64,000 bases of DNA, taken from contig JAWZYU010000659.1 of NCBI GenBank assembly GCA_038380435.1, forward strand, positions 26,001-90,000, in the 5' to 3' direction. The stretch is from Ryuthela nishihirai. Lineage: Eukaryota; Arthropoda; Arachnida; Araneae; Heptathelidae. The translations under genes and the position numbers were made by a program. Shown here one piece after another: positions 9,868 to 19,668 of this stretch; position 1 is the stretch's first letter, and each line of letters begins with the position of its first letter. The notes beneath the pieces are model-generated. The model made no database searches and was not told the DNA's origin. It saw nothing but the letters and a program-made list of their open reading frames with translations.

Positions 9868-11645
9868 TCTTTAGTAGATAGATAGATAGACAGTATACAA
9901 AAACTTTTGAGGTCTCACAAGAGTAGGCCGTTCGTGAGATCTCAATACAGAAACAATTTCAATTGCAAACATCAGTCGTCACATTGAATAATACACAAAA
10001 AACGAAAACAACTCAAAACAAAATATTTTTAGTAATCCAGAAATGAGAAAGTCAGAAAGGAAGAAACATTTAATATCTATGTTACATATAAACAGTTCTA
10101 GTAGCTTAATGCAAAAAAGTTTCCACATCATCCAGTTTCAAAATGTAGTTCTTGAGAACTTTAGAAAACAAATGATAATTCGTGATATTTTTCATGCTGA
10201 GCGGGAGAGAGGAAAGGAATTTCGGTGCTAAATACAAATAATAGTACCTAAAAATTTCCTTATGTAATGCAGAAATTTCAAAATTTATATTTTTATCTCG
10301 TCGTAATTGGTAATTTTTCATATCAGTTTTAATGCTATCATTTCTAAAGTAAAAGTATTTAATAATTTCGAAAAAATAATCGTAGCGTAAAGTCAAAATT
10401 CCTGCTTCTCGAAACAAAGCTAATGAAGGTTGCATTTTTGGGCTTTTAGTTAATAAGCGAATAAATCTCTTTTGCAGTACTAAAAGTTGTTTAAAATTAT
10501 TGAAATACGTGCCTCCCCAAGATTTTATACCATATGTTAATTGAGAATAGACTAATGCATAATATAGTGTACACATAAATTTAAATGAAACTAAATGTCA
10601 CGAGATATAAGCGAGCCAGGTTACGATGACCTTCCTTTTAACTCATTTTACATGCACTTTCCAAGTTAGGACTGCATCAATCCAAATACCTAAATATTTC
10701 ACTGACAGCACAAAAGGAATTTGAGGACAATTACAGTGACTTTTCGATGAACAATTTGTATCATGATATTTCAATTTATTTCGGTGCAAAATATCTGTAG
10801 CAGAACTATTTTTCTTTAAGTGGAAATAAACTGCATTTGCCTTTGTCAGATTTATTGTTAAAAAATTACTTGTGGCCCAGTTTCTAATTAATTCTAGATC
10901 ACTATTTGCTTGTTTAAAAATAATCGAAGAATCAGAACCGGTATATGTCAGGAAAGTGTCGTCAGCAAAAATAGTTAATTTACTTGCTAGGTTAATGGAA
11001 TCTAAATCATTAATATAAATAATAAATAATAAGGGATCCAGAACAGATCCCTGGGGCACTCCGTATTCAACTTTAGTCCAAGCACTGTATGTATCTTTTA
11101 TTTTTACTCTTCGCATTCTGTTAGCTAAATAACTGTGAAACCAATTCAATGCCACTCCTCTAACTCCAGCAGCTTGTAATTTTTGTATTAATTTTTGATG
11201 ATTTACCGTATCGAATGCTTTTTTAATGTCCAGAAAGATTGTTAATGCATCATCACTGTTATTCATAGCTGTGTAAATCGTATTTGTTACCTGTAATAAT
11301 GCATCATCCGTACCCATTTTTCATCTAAACCCCAACTGATTGCTACTGAGAAAACATTTCTTTTCCAGATATTCATATAATTTATTTTTCACTGTTTTTT
11401 CAAAAATTTTAGGTATTACAGAGAGTAATGCAATAGGTCTATAATTCCCTAATTCCTTTAGGTCACCGTCTTTAAAAATAGGAACAATAGTAGCTTTTTT
11501 CAAAACATCAGGAAAATTTTCTTGCTCAATGGATAGATTAAATAGATTTACAAGTATTTCGATAAGTTTTTCTCCCAACAGATGAATTATTTCTGCTGTT
11601 AAGCCAACAAAACCTGGAGATTTATGTTTTTGTAGAAGTAGGCTC
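9868..11645 (-). mobile_element. L2/CR1-like non-LTR retrotransposon, 5'-truncated
   Basis: The minus strand reads a reverse transcriptase with 'PIFKDGD...NYRPIALLSVIPKIFE', 'FLDIKKAFDTVNH', 'YGVPQGSVLDPLLF' and the 'FADDT' active site, then a C-terminal domain with 'LYYALVYSQLTYGIKSWG'. The 3' terminus is a TATC-type short repeat (9873-9893), the tail style of L2/CR1-group elements. The 5' part including any endonuclease is absent, cut off where a SINE 3' end begins at about 11640. The element is flanked on both sides by ~288-bp repeats in opposite orientations. Confidence 0.88.
10106..11640 (-). pseudogene. reverse transcriptase of the L2/CR1-like element, in-frame stops only
   Basis: This RNA-directed DNA polymerase would copy the element's transcript at a nicked target. 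One reading frame spans the region. It runs from the 'KSPGFVGLTAEII' segment through motif A (D in 'FLDIKKAFD'), motif B ('GVPQGSVLDPLLF') and motif C ('FADDT') to 'LYYALVYSQL'. The frame is broken only by in-frame stop codons at 11321-11323, 10643-10645 and near 10598-10600, all TGA, and no frameshift is needed. The first ~12 residues of the open frame ending at 11665 derive from the abutting SINE. The three stops make it inactive as written, but decay is light compared with the DNA transposons nearby. Confidence 0.85.
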
Positions 11646-11712
11646 CTGTCAGACCTCTGTGGCAAGCAACTGCTTGAGGGAGTATTTATTTTTATTTTTT
11701 TTTTATAATTTG
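11641..11712 (+). mobile_element. 3' fragment of SINE family B
   Basis: The sequence 'ctcctgtcagacctctgtgg' followed by 'caagcaactgcttgaggga' and an AT-rich 'gtatttatttttattttt' tail is the 3' end of the SINE family B seen complete at 15159-15375 on the other strand. It sits exactly at the 5' truncation point of the L2/CR1-like LINE. Confidence 0.75.
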
Positions 11713-12014
11713 AGTCCTAATATCTTTAGCTATTACTGGCGTTAAGAAGAAAGAACTTACCGCAGTTTGTTTTCCGTCTCCCTCCCAATCATCATTTGTG
11801 TGAACCAAATCTTTCTTCAAATAGTCCATTCACTTTTCTCAACCGAGATTCAGTTCTTTCTTATTTGCCCCGTTGCCATGTCCTTGACTACGACAATGAG
11901 ATAAATCTGGGCCTTCCTCGTTCAGCAGATTTTTTAATCTCGTTTTCGAAAAAAAAACGTAATAGTTTCACTTTGTCGTCTGTCCGTAAATATCGAACAT
12001 TTCTGTTTTAAGAG

Positions 12015-12840
12015 TCAATTATTTATTTTTAGAGAAAAATTAAAAATTTTTTTACGTTGGATACGTTTGATGATACAATACGATCTGCACATTCCGAATC
12101 ACCGAAAAACTAAAATTGAGCCCTCTAACGGCGGAAAAAATTATTCCAAAATTTCAAACGAATATATTCCCAACGATGTAAGAAGTTACCCTAGAAATCT
12201 GAGATTTTGGTTAGAGGAATGTAAAAGTTCACGAGGTTCCCTTTGGCAATAATGAGTCCACCCATTAGACCAAGGATGGATGTGAAAATGCAACTATTTG
12301 TTTTAAGAGTTCGTTTTTACAGATAAATTAAAAATTCTCTTTCGTTTGTATAGGTATTGATGCAATATCATGAGCTGTAATTTTCGAATTTCCCAACGAC
12401 TATAAATGCGCCCCTCTAACGGTGGAAAAGTTGCAAATTCCAAAATTTAAAACTAATATTACAAAATATATATTTATGTTAGAAGTTTTAAATTTTCTTA
12501 GTGCAATGTGAACCTCACGAAGTCTTCATTGGCAACATTGAGTTGTCCTCTTTACCCCAGGGAAACACAACTTTTGTATTTTAAGAGATAAAAGTTTGCT
12601 TTTAGAGATAAATTAAAAAAAATTCTTTTTGGTTGGAATAGATATCGATAAAACTATTATGATTTTAACCTTCTGAATACCCCAAAAGCTAAAACTGAGT
12701 CCTCTAACACTGGAAAAAAGATCGAAAATTCCAGAAAAATTAAACGAATATTACAAATGACGTATTTATAGCATAAGTTCGAAATTTTGGTGGTGGAATA
12801 TAAAGGTCATGACCATTGGCAGAAATGAATTGTCCCTTAT
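12015..12840 (-). repeat. three tandem copies of the ~288-bp repeat, reversed
   Basis: The stretch 'agataaattaaaaatt' and its variants recurs near 12030, 12322 and 12604, and 'ccctctaacggcgg', 'ccctctaacggtgg' and 'cctctaacactgg' recur in step. Spacing is 283-290 bp. These are the reverse complement of the copies at 0.3 and 9.3-9.8 kb. Confidence 0.65.
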
Positions 12841-12852
12841 GGCCACAGTGGT

Positions 12853-12882
12853 GTTATGAACAGATCACAATCTGTTCATAAC
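12853..12882. repeat. perfect 13-bp inverted repeat, 4-nt spacer
   Basis: GTTATGAACAGAT at 12853-12865 is followed by CACA and then its exact reverse complement at 12870-12882. It is too short a loop for a mobile-element pair and has no U-tract that would suggest a terminator. Confidence 0.9.
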
Positions 12883-13402
12883 TTGAGAAACATATTTCTT
12901 TGAAAACAGTGGTTTTCGTCAGCGCGTTGTGTTTCCTTGGCGGATCGCTTTCATTCCTAAGGAGAGGAGGCTGCAACACATAGGGACATCCATAGATTTG
13001 CTCCACACCCCACCAGTGTGTCGTTAAGTGCATTTTTTCCTGAGGTAACAATGTGAACGGGCCATAAGACTTTAGACGTCCGTACTTCAACAGAGCCCGC
13101 CGCCACTCCGAGGTGTGATTCACATGGCGCGGATTCCCTATGAGACGATGCTTGCCAAAACGTCCCCAATTAGTACATGGAAGAGGCAAGATGCCAATAA
13201 CTCCTTTGTATTCAGGTTGTCCGTTAATGGCCTTCTGCGCTATTTCGGGAAACCATAAGTGCGCATAGGAACAAAATTCATAGTTCGGAGCCACGGATGC
13301 TGCTTCCACGAAATCCCAAAACCACGTGGGTTGTGCAGAGTTTTGGAAGCCCCCCATTGGACCCAAAGCGAGAAACGTGGAACAGAAGACCAAGGGCAAC
13401 AA
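12854..13402 (-). CDS. unrecognised 182-codon open frame in a GC-richer patch
   Basis: I do not recognise this product. The frame begins MLPLVFCSTFLALGPMGG, a hydrophobic start that could pass as a signal peptide, and is rich in Trp, Pro and His. No catalytic motif or repeat is visible. It lies in a patch that is clearly more GC-rich than its surroundings and is not shared with any other part of the window, which is why I list it. Overlapping open frames exist on both strands, as expected by chance in GC-richer DNA, and its last codons run into the 13-bp inverted repeat. It could be an exon, a transposon remnant or chance; chance is most likely. Confidence 0.2.
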   Translation of the reverse strand: MLPLVFCSTFLALGPMGGFQNSAQPTWFWDFVEAASVAPNYEFCSYAHLWFPEIAQKAINGQPEYKGVIGILPLPCTNWGRFGKHRLIGNPRHVNHTSEWRRALLKYGRLKSYGPFTLLPQEKMHLTTHWWGVEQIYGCPYVLQPPLLRNESDPPRKHNALTKTTVFKEICFSSYEQIVICS

Positions 13403-13404
13403 AT

Positions 13405-14300
13405 GAGGAAGAGGGGAGAAAAGAATCTGCTAAATTTCGACATTTCAAGAGGACTTTTGGTTCTTATTTTTGAATCTCACACAATTGAGGAAGAGAGACG
13501 AGAAGGAAAAGTCGGCGAGTAAAGAGGTGCACTTGTGTCGTTCCACTTCAAAGAAAGCACGCCTGGTCCCCTTCAAGAATGTTTGCATTGCTCTGATGTA
13601 GAATGGAAAAGGTCGCCCAGAGATGGTGATTGTGCTCGAGATAAGCTGACAACATCGTAGAGTCAACATCTAAATAAGAGACTCCCCCTGATGATCGGGG
13701 ATACCATCGGACTGAACAGTTGACTTACCGAAATGCTCTAGTGGTCACCTGCTCCTGCTGATGTATGCCCTCACTCCCTCTTCAAGCGCTGTCGTGCAAA
13801 ACTTTGATGGTTCTGTCAACGTTAGAAACGCAATCATCGACAAATGCAGTCCTGACTTTCACTCCCTGTTCATGTGAGGACCACCAACTGCTGAGGACAT
13901 GATCACAATAAGTGGTAGGGAATGATCCCTTGTTTTCCTGTGAATAAGAAAGTTTCATAAGCTGCGAATAAAATCAAAAGATGGCAGCAGCAAATACAGT
14001 CGGGACTATAATCAATCGTGGTCGAGAGAGAAGCTCTTAAGAATCAATAAATTTTGTAAAGTAGTTATTAAAATTGTGTCAGCATGACTCTATCTCAGGA
14101 AAGGAGAGTTTATCTACTGTTTTGAGATCCCTTCCTAAGTTTGTAAGCATTTCCAATTATTAAATTGTTTTATTTTATAGTATAAGAAAGAATCAACCTC
14201 ATTTTGTTAAGCTGCACTAATGACTTTATTTGCATAGAAAACGAGTAACAACGGCCAATAGATTTTCTTAGAAAATCAACGCAATGTATGTTAGAGTAAT
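13405..14300. other. intergenic DNA, unassigned
   Basis: Single-copy in this window. No gene or known repeat is recognised. Confidence 0.4.
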
Positions 14301-14309
14301 AGATAAGCA

Positions 14310-14985
14310 AATACATGATGATTCAAAACTCTTGGGCCAAACTTTAAGGGGTGATAGAACACACCTAAACAAGCACTTTTCGTCATGCAATGCATGGTCG
14401 GAACTCAAGCGATGAAGCGCTAGAGGGCGCTTTCCAGTGAACACTTATAAGCGCTGGTTTTCATATTCTTCATCATTTTTACCGTGGATTGCAGAACGGA
14501 TGGATTGTTTCACGAATCAGGAGAAGGCGGACATGCATTTCACATATGGAACTGTGGACGGAAATGTGATGGAAGCCCAAAGATTGTACCGGGAGCGCTT
14601 TCCAACCAGACGCGTGCCTTTCAGCGATTGCACCAGTATCTGTGCGATATGGGCTCCTTTGTCAGCAGCATGCAGGATACAGGACGTTCAAGGAGTGTGA
14701 GGACGCCACGTGTTACAGAGGAAATTCTACGTAGGGTTGGAGATCTTCCCGAATGTAGCACGCGAGCAATTTCTCATGACGTAAGTGTACCCCCAATCGA
14801 CGGTGTGGCGAGTTCTACGAATGATCACACATGTGTTCTTGCCTCATTAAGCAGTCGGCAGACACATCCGTCTGTGATCATGGCCATCTATGCTACGGGA
14901 ATCGGAGTCCTGTCTCTAGTATTACTACCGCAATGGTTCAAGTGGATGTTTTTTAATGACTTAGCTATTTACCTCTAAACAGAAT
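14310..14985 (+). pseudogene. DUF4817-type transposase, N-terminal part, frameshifted
   Basis: From 14500 the frame reads 'MDCFTNQEKADMHFTYG', then 'NVMEAQRLYRERFPTRRVPF' (to about 14620). That is the helix-turn-helix of the DUF4817 family found in arthropod transposase-like proteins. The next conserved block, 'HQYLCDMGSFVSSMQDTGRS' and 'TPRVTEEILRRVGDLPECST' (about 14625-14770), is in another frame, so a frameshift lies near 14620. After 'RAISHDVSVP' near 14800 homology is lost and no DDE domain follows. The upstream sequence (14310-14480) looks like the element's own leader. DNA binding is expected of the intact domain; this copy is broken. Confidence 0.8.
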
Positions 14986-15104
14986 CATCTTCCGGATATG
15001 TATTAATTATCGCATATTATTTAGTCCAATACATGAATTAAATATGTACAAATTATTATAATTATTGAAATAGCCCCGTATTGCTACGGTTTCAAAAGCC
15101 TTAT
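14986..15104. other. short AT-rich spacer
   Basis: No feature is seen between the DUF4817 remnant and the LINE. Confidence 0.4.
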
Positions 15105-15158
15105 TAATACTGAAGCACTGTAAGACCCAATCATAGCTAAAGCTTACCATGATAGGTT

Positions 15159-15375
15159 AAAAATAAAAATAAAATAAATACTCCCTCAAGCAGCTGCTTG
15201 CCACAAAGGTCTGACAGGAGCCTGTCAGTTTACATTCCATAGTAGAAGGTCTGTGAGGATGGCAGGACCTCAGCAGAAAACCAACAACACACACATCCAT
15301 GCCTTACCCGGGGCTCGAACCCAGGTCCCTTAGATCAGTAGCCAAGCGTGCTAACCACTCGGCCATGGGACGGCC
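15159..15375 (-). mobile_element. SINE family B, complete copy with 13-bp TSD
   Basis: The minus strand starts with a tRNA-like head: box A 'tggccgagtggttagcacg', then box B 'gggttcgagcccc', resembling class II (Leu/Ser-like) tRNAs. A body follows with 'tttctgctgaggtcctgcc' and 'cagctgcttgagggag', then an AT-rich tail. A perfect 13-bp direct repeat, ACCATGATAGGTT, flanks it at 15146-15158 and 15376-15388. It is inserted in the LINE, and LINE homology resumes exactly after one copy of the repeat. Confidence 0.95.
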
Positions 15376-15388
15376 ACCATGATAGGTT

Positions 15389-17436
15389 ACTTAGTCATTA
15401 TGACAGTCATGGTTTGCTTAATACTGAAGTTGAGGAAGAATGCGACCATTTTAAACAGGCTTTTTTGGAAACTAACAGTACTCTTTTAGGAAAAAAGGAG
15501 CAGAGGAGACAGAATTATCTGAGTAATAAGGCACTCGAGCTTATTTCAGAAAGAAAGATCTGCAGAATGTCCTTAATCAATATCCTACTAGTCCTAATAA
15601 AAAGCAATACAGAGAGCTTAATAAACGTGTAAAAGATCAGTTAGTTGCTGATAAGAATCTTTGGCTTGATGGTTTGGCTGAGAAAGCTGAGGAAGCAGTT
15701 AGACAGCACAACAGCAGGAGCTGTACTGCTACTTAATGTTTTGTGTGGTAGAAAACGGACAGGCATACAAGGATTACAGGATAAACAAGGGAAGGTTATA
15801 GAAGGTGAGGATTCTGTCATGGCTAGGTGGGCTGAGCATTTCCTTGATGTACAAAACAATGTGGTTAGTTCTACTGCCATTGTTTGCATTGATGATATAT
15901 ACATTACTGGCTTTAATGTTGGTCCTATAACACAATCTGGAGTTATTTTGGCTGTTTCTAAACTTAAACTTCATAAATCCCCAGGGGTAATGAAATTACT
16001 ACGGTAATGCTTAGAGCTGGGAATGTTTCGGTTACCACTTGGATGACTGAAATTCTGAATATCTTTTATGATAAAGGCATGGTTCCTAAGGGTTTTACCA
16101 GAGCTATTGTTATCCCTATTTTCAAAAAAAGGTGATCGCAGTTCTTGTGATAACTATAGGGGTATCAGCCTACTCTCTGTTCCAGGTAAAGTTCTTTCCA
16201 TGATTGTGCTTAATAGAATTAAGAATCTGGTTGACAGTCAATTGCGTGATGAGCAATGTGGATTCAGAAGTGGTAGGGGATGTGTGGATCAGATATTTTC
16301 CCTTAGGCAGGCAGATTCTTGAGAAATGTTTAGAGTTTCAGAAAACTTTGGTTGCTAGCTTTGTTGATTTCAAAAAGGCTTTCGACTCTGTTGATCGTCA
16401 TAATTTGTGGTTGATTGTGAGATCATATTTTATACTTGACAAGTTAGTTAACATAATGAAAGCTCTCTATAATAACACTGAGTCGTGTATGAGAGTTGGT
16501 AAAGCTTGTAGCAGTTGGTGTAGCATTGTCTCTGGTTTTCGACAAAGGCGCATTTTGTCTCTTTTTCTCTTTAATTCGGTTATTGATTATGTTATGCAAA
16601 ATTCACTACAAGGGAAAGATTTTGGCCTTAAATGGTCTGGAGAAACGAAAATTTCTGATTTAGATTATGCTGATGATTTAGCCCTTTTGGCAAATAATGT
16701 TGAGGAGATGAATTCTTTCATTCTAGCTATTGATGAGACTGGTAGTAGAGTAGGTTTATTTACATATAGAAAGGAAACTAAAGTGATGAAAATTGGTCAG
16801 GCAGGCTGTGATTCAGTTAATCTGAATGGTTGCAGTCTTGAGCAGGAGTCACAGTTTAATTATCTTGGGAGCTATGTAATAGATAATGGTGATGTGAGGC
16901 ATGAGATTAACAGACGAATAGGGATTGCTGCCAGGACTTTTAAGAATCTATGGAGAGTGTGGAGAAATAGGCGTATACACCTAAAGACTGAAATTAGGCT
17001 GTATAATAGTTTGGTTCTTTCTAGGGTTAGTTATGGTAGTGAAACTTGGACACTTTGTAAACAAGATAACAGGAAACTAGATGCTTTTGATTCCAGATGC
17101 TTACGCAGTATCTTGGGCATTAGGTGGTTCAACTTTTTAACTAATGATGAGGTTAGGCAAAGGAGTTTGCAACCTCCTTTAAGCAGCATATTGTGCAGAG
17201 AGAGACTCCGTTGGTTTGGCCATGTTGCCCGTATGGATAATTATAGATTGGCGAATAGGGTTATGAACAGTGTGCCTAAAGGCCTCAGAAAGAAGGGGAG
17301 ACCTAGGATGCGGTGGGCAGATAATGTCAAACAGGACCTTGTTAGAATTGGTGTGCAGTGGCCGGATGCAGCAGATGTAGCTCAGGACAGACTTGTGTGG
17401 AGAACTAAATTGCATGGTCTGGTTGGACCTCCGTAG
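15389..17436 (+). pseudogene. reverse transcriptase of RTE-like LINE copy 1, frameshifted
   Basis: This was the element's RNA-directed DNA polymerase. Segments lie in different frames: 15645-16007 (ending in the 'KLHKSPGV' motif), 16068-16322 ('KKGDRSSCDNYRGISLLSV'), and a long frame 16204-17436 of 410 codons. The long frame carries motif A 'FVDFKKAFDSVDRH' (about 16353), motif C 'LDYADDLALL' (about 16660) and the C-terminal 'YGSETWTLCKQDNRKL' and 'GRPRMRWADNVKQDL' blocks. At the motif B position it reads 'SGFRQRRILS', which differs from the 'SGVRQGCILS' of the better copy, so a conserved Gly is lost. Frameshifts and the missing endonuclease make it dead, although the last 410 codons are continuous. 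Confidence 0.85.
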
Positions 17437-17448
17437 CTCATGGCTGCT

Positions 17449-17449
<1 letters not shown>

Positions 17450-17534
<85 letters not shown>
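17450..17534 (+). repeat. (GAT)n microsatellite, about 28 units
   Basis: An uninterrupted GAT/ATG triplet run of 85 bases lies directly at the 3' end of LINE copy 1. The same tail is only about 8-9 units long in the copy at 54.8 kb. It is the element's simple-repeat tail, expanded after insertion. It creates poly-Asp and poly-Ser frames that are not genes. Confidence 0.97.
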
Positions 17535-17704
17535 CCTTCATACCTATGAATGTAAGCGTTGCCAACCTGTTTACAAATAAATCAGGTCTATTCGCATTTG
17601 GAAAATAGCAGGAAACTCTTGAAACCATGCATATATAAAACATAACCATTGAGCTCAATAAATCTTAAAACTCAATTGTTAATGCCTTCTTGACGGCATT
17701 TATG

Positions 17705-18640
17705 CTTAATGCACTCATATCCTAGAAGAGCATCGCTAGCGTGTCTGCTGAGAAGCAGACCCACGCCTTATGTCGTCCACGCTTATTGTCGTCCCTCCCT
17801 GAAAAGAGAAATTTATGATTATTTTTAAGAATCTGACCTTTATCTGTCCATCTGGTCTCTTGCAAGCCGAGAATATCTAAATTATAATGGTGGAATTCTT
17901 GTGTGAGGACATCAAGAGAAAAAGCTCTGTGCAGAGTCCTCATATTCCAACTACCTATGGAGAGAAAATGGTTAGTGGGATGTTTAAAGAAACTATGTTT
18001 ATTGAGAGAGGGAATGCCGACAATATCAAACAGCCCCCTAATCGCAGACATGGGGCAAAGACCCGTTCCCCCACTACTAAAGACTGAAGCCATCTACACT
18101 GGAAGACTTCCTCCAATGTAGAATTTGACGATGCCAATAGAAGCAAAGAGTTCAGGTGCCTGCGATGATCTCTGCTCAGGATTATCCACCAGCTGATAAA
18201 CATATCCTGTGAATCTATTCACTTGGGGCTGTCAACTCACAAACAAACAGAAAACACAGCGGAAGATTTTCCCTCCACAGAAGCCCACCAGTGCAGCAAA
18301 ATCAGGATCCATAATCAAGCTCAGAACCATATATCTGTCCAGTCCAGTGGGATTATATGGTCAGCACCAGGACCCTGTGTGGTTGACCACTCCTCAGCAG
18401 GGTAGAAAAATAGAAAAGTAGCCATAGTTGTCCAGATCAGTAGGCCACACTAATCTGGCAGCCCTCCCCTTCCGTTCACTTCCACAAGAGAGTATCTCTT
18501 TTGAAAGTTACTAACGGTCCGCACCACGAGAAGGCGGGGTCGGACATTAGGTGCTAGGCCTGGCCGGTTCTATGCATCATCACAGGGGATGGTGCATATC
18601 TCTCCTTCCAGTGACTACCTAGCTACCATTTACAGACCCC
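17705..18640 (-). mobile_element. RTE-like LINE, 5'-only fragment with partial endonuclease
   Basis: Matches the 5' leader and the first half of the endonuclease frame of the LINE at 54.8-58.45 kb, but belongs with the 59.4-60.8 kb copy as a second subfamily. That subfamily has 'LNKHSFFKHPT' where the better copy has 'LNKPNFFKNPT'. The open frame 17722-18093 carries 'GSWNMRTLHRAFSLDVL' and 'LGLQETRWTDKGQ'. Homology stops abruptly at about 17705, upstream of the catalytic GDFN motif. The 5' end is intact and everything 3' is missing. Confidence 0.85.
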
Positions 18641-18837
18641 ACTTGTACAAGCATTGCATTATTTTGATTATAACTTCTTATCAGGTGGTGACATTTTTGG
18701 AATTACGCGTTTGGCTGGCTTTCTTTAGAAATTTAGTTTTCTTGTTTGAAGCTTAGAATCTCATTCAGAAATATCCGTTAACTCAATGTAATAGTAATTT
18801 TTATTGTTCAAAAGAAAATATTCAAGGTACTAGCCAA

Positions 18838-19116
18838 ATTGGGTTGGTTTGTTTTTCCTCTGAGCGGCATTTTTTTTGCACACCATGGGTAAATATCCAG
18901 GTCACAATGACCCCGAAGCCGAAGATTTAGGGAGGGAACCCAATGGAATTGCTTATGAGAAATAGATAAAAGCCTCCCGTCAAGGCCATCCAGTGTGTTC
19001 TTTAACGTGCACAGGGTATGGCTCTTCCGCACATGGTGCCACCCACTTAACGTCCCATCCGACGGACGGCTGTCTTCCCAAGCCCATCGGTGTCCCCTAC
19101 TGACCGTGGTCAGGGC
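18838..19116 (-). mobile_element. SINE family A copy, head-truncated, with TSD
   Basis: The body and 3' end of family A on the minus strand, without the tRNA-like head. It is flanked by near-identical 14-bp repeats at 18824-18837 and 19117-19130 (AAGGTACTAGCCAA against AAAGTATTAGCCAA). Target-site duplications around a 5'-truncated copy show that the truncation happened at insertion. Confidence 0.88.
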
Positions 19117-19129
19117 AAAGTATTAGCCA

Positions 19130-19665
19130 ATCGCTTTCGTTATTTAGATTAGGATTCAAAGAAAAGAAAGTTAATGTTGTTTATCTAATGTTAAATATTA
19201 ATAACTTTTTCTCATTGTTACAAAGCAAGTTGTTTCATGTAAGCAGAAGTGAAGTATGGAACGAAAAACAAAATAATTCCATGAAAGTGTTCCGCATGCA
19301 AGATGAAACAAGGAAATGTGCCTGTTTCTAAAAAATTGATGCCGAGAAAATGATCCCGAAGTTTTTGATGCGTACTATGTTTTGAGAAATGTTTTCATTT
19401 GAAGAAAAATAATTTCGTTTTATTTTTCATTGATTTTAAAAAACGGAACACGTTTGAATACCCTATTCACTGTTGTGGTGAAGTGTTAATTATATTTAAT
19501 TAGCAGGAAAACAATTACATTTTACTTTTTTATTTCCGCTGATATCAAGTTCGAATCTATTGTACAAGGAATATTTTTGAAATGTGGGGAGAAAACTTTA
19601 TTTTACTTTGTTTTTGTAAATATTAGTAGATATTGCATAATAATAATTAAGGGTTCTTAAAACAA
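19130..19665. other. AT-rich intergenic DNA
   Basis: No gene or repeat recognised. Confidence 0.4.
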
Positions 19666-19668
19666 ACT

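Larger units (their letters stand above)
15105..17534 (+). mobile_element. RTE-like LINE, 5'-truncated copy 1
   Basis: Homologous throughout to the nearly complete minus-strand copy at 54.8-58.45 kb. It begins within the segment joining endonuclease to reverse transcriptase and ends in a long (GAT)n tail. It lacks the endonuclease. It has acquired a SINE (15159-15375) and several indels, including a deletion near 15720 relative to the other copy. Just downstream lies a 5'-only fragment of a related LINE in the opposite orientation, tail to tail. Confidence 0.9.

Noticed and set aside
17179..17658. Poly-Ser and poly-Asp frames
   Set aside because: Translation of the (GAT)n tail of a LINE.
17705..18640. 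5'-inverted (twin-primed) part of LINE copy 1
   Set aside because: In twin priming the inverted part lies upstream of the 3' part; here it lies beyond the tail, and it belongs to another subfamily.
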